9,911 bases of DNA, taken from positions 1 to 9,911 of the forward strand of contig CANQZB010000028.1 in the NCBI GenBank assembly GCA_947628195.1. The letters are read 5' to 3'. The notes below the pieces were generated by a model. That model was given only the letters and a program-made list of their open reading frames with translations, did no database searches and was not told the DNA's origin. Made by a program: the position numbers and the translations under genes. Positions 1 through 5,058 of the stretch are shown here, in pieces; the first letter of the stretch is position 1, and each line of letters starts with the position of its first letter. The stretch comes from an uncultured Clostridia bacterium (GTDB lineage Bacteria; Bacillota; Clostridia; Christensenellales; UBA1242).

Positions 1-227
1 CAGAAACTTTAAACACCATCCGCCTTGCCAAAGAAAACGGCTATAACACAATTATCTCTCACCGCAGTGGCGAAACAGAAGATACTTTCATTGCCGACCT
101 TGCTGTTGCGGTTGACGGCGGGCAAATTAAAACCGGCTCAATTTGCAGAACGGATAGAGTTTGCAAATACAATCAACTTTTGCGCATCTCGCGCGATTTA
201 GGCAAAAAGGCAAAATTTAATTTATGA
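1..227 (+). CDS. eno: Enolase, C-terminal fragment (5' end outside window)
   Basis: This is the last 74 residues of enolase, the glycolytic enzyme that interconverts 2-phosphoglycerate and phosphoenolpyruvate in the cytoplasm. The frame is open from base 3 and ends at TGA 225-227. Visible family signatures are SHRSGETEDT, the GGQIKTGS segment that carries the conserved active-site lysine, and RTDRVCKYNQLLRI near the end. The C-terminus (RDLGKKAKFNL) is of ordinary length, so the visible part looks intact. The stop overlaps the cmk start in an ATGA arrangement, which suggests one transcript and translational coupling. The promoter lies upstream of the window. Identity is near certain from these motifs. 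Confidence 0.97.
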   Translation, partial: ETLNTIRLAKENGYNTIISHRSGETEDTFIADLAVAVDGGQIKTGSICRTDRVCKYNQLLRISRDLGKKAKFNL

Positions 228-877
228 TTATTACAATAGATGGCCCTGCCGGCAGTGGAAAATCCACAATTGCCGAGGCCTTAAGTAAAAAACTTAACTT
301 TATTCACTTTAATTCAGGCACACTTTATCGTGCGGTGTGCTGTTATTTGTTGGACATAAATTTTGATATTTCGTCCATTAAGTTAGAAACAAAAATAGCC
401 AAATTTAATTTGGAAGTGCGTTATGAAAATCAAACGCAAATTGTGCTTGTAAATGGTAAAGATTATTCTGCTCACTTTCGAGATAATTTAGTTAGCACTT
501 TATCCCCAAGCGTAAGCGTTAATAAAAATATTAGAGATATAATAGATGATTGCCAGCGTAAATTTGGCAAAACTCACAATTTGGTTATGGATGGCAGGGA
601 TATTGGTAGCCACGTCTTCCCCGATGCTGAATTTAAATTTTATTTAGATTGCGCCTTAGAAGAGCGCGCCAAAAGAAGATTTAAAGAAGAGAAAGCAAAA
701 AACAGCAAAATAACATTAAAGCAAATTGAAAAGCAGTTGGCTTTGCGCGATGAAGTTGATATGAACAAAACTTACGCCCCACTTGTTGTGCCAAAAAATG
801 CTATAATAATTGATAGTACCCATTTAACCATTGAAGAAGTTGTGGAAAAAATGTTAAAAATAATAAAAAACAAATAA
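224..877 (+). CDS. cmk: Cytidylate kinase (CMP/dCMP kinase)
   Basis: This 217-aa cytoplasmic enzyme phosphorylates CMP and dCMP with ATP in pyrimidine nucleotide supply. The length is normal for the family. Visible motifs are the P-loop GPAGSGKST (residues 7-15), the NMP-binding SGTLYRA (31-37), MDGRDIGSHVFPDAEF (122-137) and the EERAKRR lid region (146-152). Near the end is RDEVDMNKTYAPL (175-187), where most family members have D-x-x-R; here it is D179-x-x-K182. The ATG overlaps the enolase stop (ATGA). Only a weak, distant AAGG lies upstream, so translation is probably coupled to enolase. A terminator hairpin begins at its stop codon, so eno-cmk is likely the end of an operon. Confidence 0.96.
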   Translation: MIITIDGPAGSGKSTIAEALSKKLNFIHFNSGTLYRAVCCYLLDINFDISSIKLETKIAKFNLEVRYENQTQIVLVNGKDYSAHFRDNLVSTLSPSVSVNKNIRDIIDDCQRKFGKTHNLVMDGRDIGSHVFPDAEFKFYLDCALEERAKRRFKEEKAKNSKITLKQIEKQLALRDEVDMNKTYAPLVVPKNAIIIDSTHLTIEEVVEKMLKIIKNK

Positions 878-899
878 ATCGCCCAAAGGCGATTTTTTT
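877..899 (+). terminator. Intrinsic terminator after cmk
   Basis: A 7-bp stem, AATCGCC (877-883) with GGCGATT (888-894), closes a 4-nt CAAA loop and runs into a T tract (893-899). It begins on the last base of the cmk stop codon. This is a standard Rho-independent terminator for the eno-cmk transcript. It separates that transcript from the next promoter, which starts 10 nt downstream. Confidence 0.9.
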
Positions 900-909
900 A
901 ATTTGGCTA

Positions 910-938
910 TTGACAAACCCTATTTTTTGTTATATCAT
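910..938 (+). promoter_or_regulatory. Sigma-A type promoter for the 189-aa hypothetical gene
   Basis: A perfect -35 TTGACA (910-915) is followed by a 17-nt spacer and a -10 TATCAT (933-938, 5 of 6 matches). The predicted transcription start, about 7 nt past the -10, falls on or next to the ATG at 945. A strong promoter here also argues against the longer reading frame from TTG 903, which would start upstream of the -35 box. Confidence 0.75.
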
Positions 939-944
939 AAGGCC

Positions 945-1514
945 ATGAACGAAAAAATGAACTATATTAAATTTTTATTTTACAGGGCTTATGAAAATAA
1001 TATGCACAAATATTTTTCAATTCTGTATAAACAATACAATAACAATGGAGAATTCTCTTTTTTAAGCAACATGGATAAGCGAAGCAGTAGTGCAATTCGC
1101 GTTTACGGGTTTCTTTGCTCTTTTGCCAACTCTGATATGGTCAGGGATTCTTTTGAACTTTTAAAAACGTGCGTTAAAAGTGATATCGCTTTAAGAAAAA
1201 CTTATTACAGAGTAAACGAGGGCTACATTGAAGATAACAACCCAAATTTGCTCAACGCACTTATGCAAATAGAACAAAGTGCATCCGCCTTTATTGTAGC
1301 TTTATTGAAATTTAAAAACGCTTGTAACATTGACGATGCCAGTTTCGATAGCATTATAGAAGAGGCACTTTCAGATTTGCAAGAGATAAGCGATGAATAT
1401 AATTATAACGACGACCGAAGCATTTCAGTATATCAGTTCGCCGAATTGGCTATGATTAAGAATTTAATACCCAAATTGACTGCAATTAAAGAAAATTCTT
1501 ATACTTTAACATAA
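945..1514 (+). CDS. Hypothetical helical protein, 189 aa
   Basis: I do not recognise this protein. It has no signal peptide and no convincing membrane segment, so it is probably cytoplasmic. It is rich in Asn, Tyr, Ser and charged residues and looks mainly alpha-helical (for example the stretch around AYENNMHKYFSILYKQYNN and the acidic segment IIEEALSDLQEISDEYN). The frame stays open back to TTG 903, but the promoter at 910-938 makes ATG 945 the best start. ATG 957 and ATG 1002 are in-frame alternatives; 1002 has an AGGG about 14 nt upstream. No good Shine-Dalgarno site serves ATG 945, so leaderless translation is possible. It is a monocistronic unit with its own promoter, flanked upstream by a terminator and downstream by a hairpin. 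That the gene is real is supported by promoter and length; its function is unknown. Confidence 0.75.
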   Translation: MNEKMNYIKFLFYRAYENNMHKYFSILYKQYNNNGEFSFLSNMDKRSSSAIRVYGFLCSFANSDMVRDSFELLKTCVKSDIALRKTYYRVNEGYIEDNNPNLLNALMQIEQSASAFIVALLKFKNACNIDDASFDSIIEEALSDLQEISDEYNYNDDRSISVYQFAELAMIKNLIPKLTAIKENSYTLT

Positions 1515-1521
1515 AAATTCT

Positions 1522-1561
1522 TGTTTAAATGCAATGAGGCACAAAACTTATTGCATAAACA
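1522..1561 (+). repeat. Inverted repeat / hairpin after the hypothetical gene
   Basis: A 7-bp perfect core, ATGCAAT (1529-1535) with ATTGCAT (1550-1556), is extended by TGTTT (1522-1526) with AAACA (1557-1561) across a 2-nt AA bulge. The loop is 14 nt. It begins 8 nt after the stop codon. No clean T tract follows directly, so it may be a weak terminator, a 3'-end stabilising structure or a protein-binding site. Confidence 0.5.
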
Positions 1562-1675
1562 TATTAAATTATCGTAACATTTTAATAATTTTTTAAAAAA
1601 ACGACATTTTTGCCAAATTTAAGCCAAAATTTTAAAAAATGTTAAAAAAATTTAAAAAAATTTTTAAAATGGGTA
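1562..1675. other. A/T-tract-rich spacer upstream of a strong promoter
   Basis: The spacer is almost pure A/T with phased runs of A and T, including TTTTTTAAAAAAA near 1590 and several AAAAAAATTT blocks at 1636-1665. No gene is visible. Its position directly upstream of a perfect -35 box fits an UP-element or bent-DNA role in raising expression of the 860-aa protein. That role is inferred from composition only. Confidence 0.45.
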
Positions 1676-1704
1676 TTGACAAAATTTTTCTTGTGTATTA
1701 TAAT
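1676..1704 (+). promoter_or_regulatory. Perfect consensus sigma-A promoter for the 860-aa protein
   Basis: TTGACA (1676-1681), a 17-nt spacer and TATAAT (1699-1704) match the housekeeping consensus at every hexamer base and at the optimal spacing. The predicted start is near 1711, giving a leader of about 33 nt. Upstream A/T tracts may strengthen it. The sequence predicts high constitutive transcription unless a repressor acts. Confidence 0.9.
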
Positions 1705-1740
1705 CACTTTAAAGATAAGTGAATATCTTATTGGGAGGGG
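1705..1740 (+). promoter_or_regulatory. Leader with two alternative small hairpins and a strong ribosome binding site
   Basis: The ribosome binding site GGGAGGGG (1733-1740) contains GGAGG (1734-1738), 5 nt before ATG 1744. This is strong and fixes the start. Just upstream, AAGATA (1712-1717) can pair with TATCTT (1724-1729). Alternatively, CACTT (1705-1709) can pair with AAGTG (1717-1721). The two pairings exclude each other. The stems are short, so a regulatory role is only a possibility; the ribosome binding site itself is clear. Confidence 0.7.
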
Positions 1741-1743
1741 AAA

Positions 1744-4326
1744 ATGAAAAATTCCAAAACAATTAAATTTGGTAAACTTGTTACTTTGTTTAACAACTAT
1801 CTTGAAGATGATAAAGGCTTCTCTTCTTTTGCCGATTTCATTGCAAATTACACAGAGGTTGTTAATGACGAAACTGTTTTTACAGATTTAACAAGCATTA
1901 AAGCTTCTAAAAACAGCACCGTAAATTTTGGTGACGGAAGCACTGAATATTTACAAAATAATAAAGAAAAATATGCTTCAATTATATCTTACATAAGCGC
2001 AAACTGCAAAACTATATTGGATAAAAAAGACCAAAAGTTTGTAGATTCTTTATTGCGTGGCATAATTGAGCGTTTCTTTACTGAAAACATTGCCTTTAAT
2101 TTTAGCAAAGAAGAAGGCCAAAAATTAGTTGAAACTTTCAATTTAGGGCGCGAAACTAAGCTTGAAAAAAGGCATGATAAATTAACCTGGGTTTGGAAAA
2201 AGGTTATTGTGCCTATTTTAGTTACCGCTGGCGTTGGCGCATTGGTTGGCACTGCCCTTGCATTCTTGCCTGTTGCTCCAGGCGTGTTCCTAACTGGTAG
2301 GTTGGTTGCCGATGCCATTAAAATGGCAGTTGTGGGCGCAGTTGCAGGTGGTGGTTTAACAGCCAGCATCATTGGCATAAAAAATTCCGCAACCAGAAAC
2401 TATTACAGAAAAAAATATGGAATTGAAGCAAATAATATTGAAGAAGTTTTAAAAGATAGCGTTAGCATAGAAGATATTTCTACCCTTGACCTTGACATTG
2501 TAAAACTTTTAGATGTTATTAATAAGACCGATGAAAAAATAGCAAATTCTCGTGGCCTTGGCAAAATATTCAATTATGCAAGGAAAAAGCAAAACAGAAA
2601 TCGCCTTCACGCTTTACAAGCTTTTATTGACGATTTAAATAACAGAATTAAACTTGCACATAAAGATTCTGCTAACGCAGATGAAGAGGTTCAAAAATTA
2701 ACTAACGAATTAACCGAATTAAAATCTAGAACAGGAAAACAGAAAGCTTCTGCCAAAACAATTGCACAAGCAGAAGAATTAATTAAAAATGCGGGAACAA
2801 AGCGCGATAGCAAAAACAATGTTTTAAACAAATTATTCGCTTTAAAAGATACCCTTATTCAACATTGTGAAGAAAAAGCTAAATCCACTTATAAATCTTC
2901 ATTAATTAGGAAGATTATGGACAGTAAAACAAATGCCCCTACTGCAAAATATTGGGATATTTTACTTCCTATTTTAAGAAATGAAGATCCAAGATATTCT
3001 AGAAAAGGCAAAATTAAATCTAAACACAAAAAGAATGTTAACCTTGATAATGAAGATGCATTCTATTTAACCGAACGTTACGCTTATGAAACTTTAACTG
3101 GCGATGCCTTTAAATACAGAAAAACAAAGGTTAAACAATCTTTATCTGACAAAGACGTTGCAAAAACTCTTGCAAAAGATAAATCTGTTTCAGATAGAGA
3201 AGATAAAAGAACTGTTAAAGCTGAGAAAAAAGCAGAGCGCAAAGCTAAAGCTGAACAGGCAAGAGCCAAAGCTGAACAAGAAAGAGCTAAAGCAGAGCGT
3301 GAGGCTGAGGAAGCCCAAAACAGAATCGATGAGGCTGAATTATTAAAATGCGACATCGATAGCACTACTACCCAAGCACTTGATAAGTTGTGGAATAAAT
3401 ATTACGATTTATACGATGATTTATCCGATGAAGCTCAAAAGAAATATGATCTTATTGGCGACACTATAGCGGATAGGGAAGAAAAAGAAGAAGCTGCGCG
3501 CCTAGCCGCTGAAAAAGCTGAGGTAGAACGCAAAGCGAGAGAAAAAGCCGAAAAAGAACGTAAAGAACTAGAAGAAGAGTTAAATCGCTTAAAAGCAAAA
3601 GCAAAAGCAGAACGCGAAGCCGAAGAAAAGGCTAAACTTAAAGCTCAAGCAGAAGCTGAACTCACTGAAAAAATCAACAAAATGGATTTAAATGCTTTAA
3701 GTGATTTACAGAAAGAATATGTTAAAAAGCATAATGATAAGACTCTAACTGAAGAAGATAACAAGGTTTGGTCTATTGTTACTGCCAGAATAAAAGTTTT
3801 GAAGGCTGAACGTGCTAAAGCCGAGAAAGAAGAAGCAGACCGCAAAGCGAGAGAAGAGGCTGAACGTAAAGCTCAAGAAGAGGCAGAAAAAGCAGAATCA
3901 GAACGCAAAGCCAAAGAAGAAGCTGAACGTAGAGCTCAAGCAGAAGCTGAAAAAGCTGAGGCCGAACGCAAAGCGAGAGAAGAAGCTGAACGTAGAGCTA
4001 AAGAGGCTGAAGCTAAGCGAATTAATATTCAACCAAAGCAATTGGACCCTGAAGGCGGAACATTTAAAAGCACTGTAACACCAGCACAGAAAGCAGAAGT
4101 TAAATACGAGCAAGAAGGAAGCGAAGTTGTTGTTACAATATCTGAAGGCAAAGATAATGTTGTTTATGTTCGTCTAGTAATTAGTGAATTAATTGAGCGC
4201 AAACCTGGTATGAACTTAAAGAGTTATGCCAATAATAACAATTTACCTTATGACGTTGTTAAAAAATTGTATAAAACATATTCTAAAGCGTCGGAAGAAA
4301 CAACGGAAGAAACAGCAAGTTTATAA
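1744..4326 (+). CDS. Large membrane-hairpin and coiled-coil protein, 860 aa, unknown family
   Basis: I recognise no family. In order, the protein has these parts. Residues 1-150 are a charged, mostly helical N-terminal region without a signal peptide. Two Gly/Ala/Val-rich hydrophobic segments (about 154-184 and 189-211) look like a membrane hairpin. Residues 220-490 are helical, with probable coiled coil near 290-330. Lys/Ala/Glu-rich coiled coils (about 490-530, 577-641, 689-758) alternate with two similar ~45-residue modules (531-576, 642-688). The C-terminal region (759-860) starts with a possible beta-rich part (residues 765-812) and ends in a short helical segment around LKSYANNNNLPYDVVKKLYK, followed by an acidic Thr/Glu tail. 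The layout suggests a protein fixed in the inner membrane with a long cytoplasmic rod, as in scaffold or envelope-organising proteins; this is inference. The consensus promoter and strong ribosome site predict high expression. K/A/E repeats resemble TolA-like rods by composition only. Confidence 0.9.
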   Translation: MKNSKTIKFGKLVTLFNNYLEDDKGFSSFADFIANYTEVVNDETVFTDLTSIKASKNSTVNFGDGSTEYLQNNKEKYASIISYISANCKTILDKKDQKFVDSLLRGIIERFFTENIAFNFSKEEGQKLVETFNLGRETKLEKRHDKLTWVWKKVIVPILVTAGVGALVGTALAFLPVAPGVFLTGRLVADAIKMAVVGAVAGGGLTASIIGIKNSATRNYYRKKYGIEANNIEEVLKDSVSIEDISTLDLDIVKLLDVINKTDEKIANSRGLGKIFNYARKKQNRNRLHALQAFIDDLNNRIKLAHKDSANADEEVQKLTNELTELKSRTGKQKASAKTIAQAEELIKNAGTKRDSKNNVLNKLFALKDTLIQHCEEKAKSTYKSSLIRKIMDSKTNAPTAKYWDILLPILRNEDPRYSRKGKIKSKHKKNVNLDNEDAFYLTERYAYETLTGDAFKYRKTKVKQSLSDKDVAKTLAKDKSVSDREDKRTVKAEKKAERKAKAEQARAKAEQERAKAEREAEEAQNRIDEAELLKCDIDSTTTQALDKLWNKYYDLYDDLSDEAQKKYDLIGDTIADREEKEEAARLAAEKAEVERKAREKAEKERKELEEELNRLKAKAKAEREAEEKAKLKAQAEAELTEKINKMDLNALSDLQKEYVKKHNDKTLTEEDNKVWSIVTARIKVLKAERAKAEKEEADRKAREEAERKAQEEAEKAESERKAKEEAERRAQAEAEKAEAERKAREEAERRAKEAEAKRINIQPKQLDPEGGTFKSTVTPAQKAEVKYEQEGSEVVVTISEGKDNVVYVRLVISELIERKPGMNLKSYANNNNLPYDVVKKLYKTYSKASEETTEETASL
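3334..3471 (+). repeat. First copy of a ~45-residue helical module inside the coiled-coil protein
   Basis: Residues 531-576 of the 860-aa protein break the K/A/E coiled coil. They share a pattern with residues 642-688: a short acidic start with Asp, then Leu-x2/3-Leu, a Tyr about ten residues on, a Leu-x-(D/E)-E turn, a Gln/Asn-Lys, and a final Ile-rich helix. By eye this looks like a two-helix module duplicated within the protein. The copies are strongly diverged, so the match rests on pattern and position. Confidence 0.5.
3667..3807 (+). repeat. Second copy of the ~45-residue helical module
   Basis: Residues 642-688 (from EKINKMDLNALSDL to VLKAER) align by eye with residues 531-576, with the same order of Asp, Leu, Tyr, Leu-T/S-(D/E)-E and Ile positions. 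K/A/E-rich coiled coil flanks it on both sides, giving a coil-module-coil-module-coil layout. Confidence 0.5.
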
Positions 4327-4336
4327 TAAATAAAAA

Positions 4337-4360
4337 ATCCACTTAAAAGTGGATTTTTTT
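4337..4360. terminator. Bidirectional intrinsic terminator between the 860-aa gene and rubrerythrin
   Basis: The stem ATCCACT (4337-4343) with AGTGGAT (4348-4354) closes a 4-nt loop. A T tract follows on the + strand (4354-4360) and an A tract precedes it (4332-4337), which reads as a T tract on the - strand. It lies 10 nt past the 860-aa stop and 23 nt past the rubrerythrin stop, so it can end both convergent transcripts. Confidence 0.9.
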
Positions 4361-4376
4361 GTTTAATTTTTTAAAA

Positions 4377-4922
4377 TTAATAATTTTTCTTTTCTACTTC
4401 AAAGTAAGATTGTGGGTGATTGCAAACTGGGCAAACTGCTGGTGCTGTTTTGCCAACGTGTTTGTGGCCACAATTACGGCAAACCCAAACAACAACTTCC
4501 TTTTTAACAAAGCATTTTTTCTTTTTAACATTTTCTAGCAAGGCCTTGTATCTTTCTTCATGCTCAGCTTCTATTTTTGCAACGCCTTCAAATTTTTTGG
4601 CAAGTTCAGTAAAGCCTTCTTTTCTTGCATCGGCCGCAAAACGTTTATACATATCAGTCCATTCTTCATTTTCGCCGTTTATAGCCATTTGTAAGTTAGT
4701 GATTGTGTCTGGCACAGCGCCACCGCACAACTCCTTATACCACATTTTTGCGTGTTCCTTTTCGTTATCTGCAGTTTGCAAAAAGATTTCTGCAATTTGC
4801 TCATAACCCTCTTTTTTAGCTTGGCTAGCAGAGTATGTATATTTGTTTCTTGCTTGGCTTTCTCCTGCAAAAGCGGTCCACAAATTTTGTTCGGTTTTTG
4901 TGCCTTTATATTTATTTTCCAT
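4377..4922 (-). CDS. rbr: Rubrerythrin (diiron peroxidase with rubredoxin-like tail)
   Basis: Rubrerythrin reduces hydrogen peroxide in the cytoplasm of anaerobes, with electrons passed through its rubredoxin-like FeS4 centre. The 181-aa length is typical. The N-terminal ferritin-like four-helix domain shows the expected diiron ligands: E21, E54-x-x-H57, E84-x-x-E87 and E118-x-x-H121. The C-terminal domain carries C148-x2-C151 and C164-x2-C167 with the characteristic CNHPQSYFE ending. All key ligands are present. The start is fixed by an AGGAGG site 4 nt upstream of the ATG. It lies downstream of the M60 protease gene on the same strand, with 136 nt between them that hold a hairpin and a possible promoter. 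It is probably transcribed alone and ends at the shared terminator at 4337-4360. Confidence 0.97.
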   Translation of the reverse strand: MENKYKGTKTEQNLWTAFAGESQARNKYTYSASQAKKEGYEQIAEIFLQTADNEKEHAKMWYKELCGGAVPDTITNLQMAINGENEEWTDMYKRFAADARKEGFTELAKKFEGVAKIEAEHEERYKALLENVKKKKCFVKKEVVVWVCRNCGHKHVGKTAPAVCPVCNHPQSYFEVEKKNY

Positions 4923-4926
4923 AATT

Positions 4927-4932
4927 CCTCCT
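4927..4932 (-). promoter_or_regulatory. Shine-Dalgarno site of rubrerythrin
   Basis: AGGAGG on the - strand lies 4 nt before the ATG at 4922-4920. It is a perfect match to the anti-Shine-Dalgarno core. It contrasts with the M60 gene upstream, which has none. Confidence 0.85.
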
Positions 4933-4945
4933 ATTAAACTAAAAC

Positions 4946-4974
4946 ATTTTAAAACTTTTTTAACTTAAACGCAA
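4946..4974 (-). promoter_or_regulatory. Possible promoter for rubrerythrin
   Basis: On the - strand, TTGCGT (4974-4969) is followed by a 17-nt spacer and TAAAAT (4951-4946). The -10 is good (5 of 6) but the -35 is poor (3 of 6), and the region is so A/T-rich that chance matches are common. Location and the need for a separate rbr transcript support it. Confidence 0.4.
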
Positions 4975-4989
4975 ATGTTTAAACCATTT
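4973..4989. repeat. Palindrome beside the putative rbr -35 box
   Basis: AAATG (4973-4977) and CATTT (4985-4989) are inverted arms around TTTAAAC, so the site reads almost the same on both strands and contains GTTTAAAC (4977-4984). It touches the putative -35 box of rbr and could be an operator. A second GTTTAAAC sits within TGTTTAAACA at 5025-5034. Chance is a real alternative at this base composition. Confidence 0.35.
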
Positions 4990-5028
4990 AATTTTAAATT
5001 TATTATTATTTTTAACATTTTATCTGTT

Positions 5029-5056
5029 TAAACAAAAGGCGCATTGCTCTTGTTTA
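5029..5056 (-). terminator. Possible terminator hairpin after the M60 protease gene
   Basis: On the - strand transcript, UAAACAAGAG (5056-5047) can pair with CUUUUGUUUA (5038-5029) as 9 Watson-Crick pairs and one G-U pair, with an 8-nt loop. On the + strand the same position would be an A-C mismatch, so the structure fits the - strand RNA better. It begins 3 nt after the protease stop codon. The U-rich part lies inside the 3' arm and no long U tract follows, so termination may be weak. Confidence 0.45.
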
Positions 5057-5058
5057 TT

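Noticed and set aside
903..944. Upstream TTG start extending the hypothetical protein by 14 residues
   Set aside because: The -35 and -10 boxes lie inside this extension, so an mRNA from that promoter could not include it.
1989..2378. Open frame of 129 codons on the - strand inside the 860-aa gene
   Set aside because: It is antisense to the membrane-hairpin region, has no ribosome site, and its Pro/Ala/Thr-rich product mirrors the Gly/Ala/Val codons of the real gene.
3104..4078. Lys/Arg-rich + strand frames overlapping the coiled-coil region, possibly signs of a frameshift
   Set aside because: The main frame runs unbroken through the region. The extra frames come from repeated GAA/AAA/GCT codons read out of frame.
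3084..4113. Ser/Phe-rich - strand frames within the coiled-coil region
   Set aside because: They are mirror images of the K/A/E repeat codons, with no start signals.
4420..4937. Open frames on both strands over rubrerythrin
   Set aside because: Rubrerythrin is complete with all metal ligands and a strong ribosome site; the others are shadows.
4933..5058. PerR-type box upstream of rubrerythrin
   Set aside because: No site close to TTATAAT-n-ATTATAA was found; A/T-rich partial matches are expected by chance.
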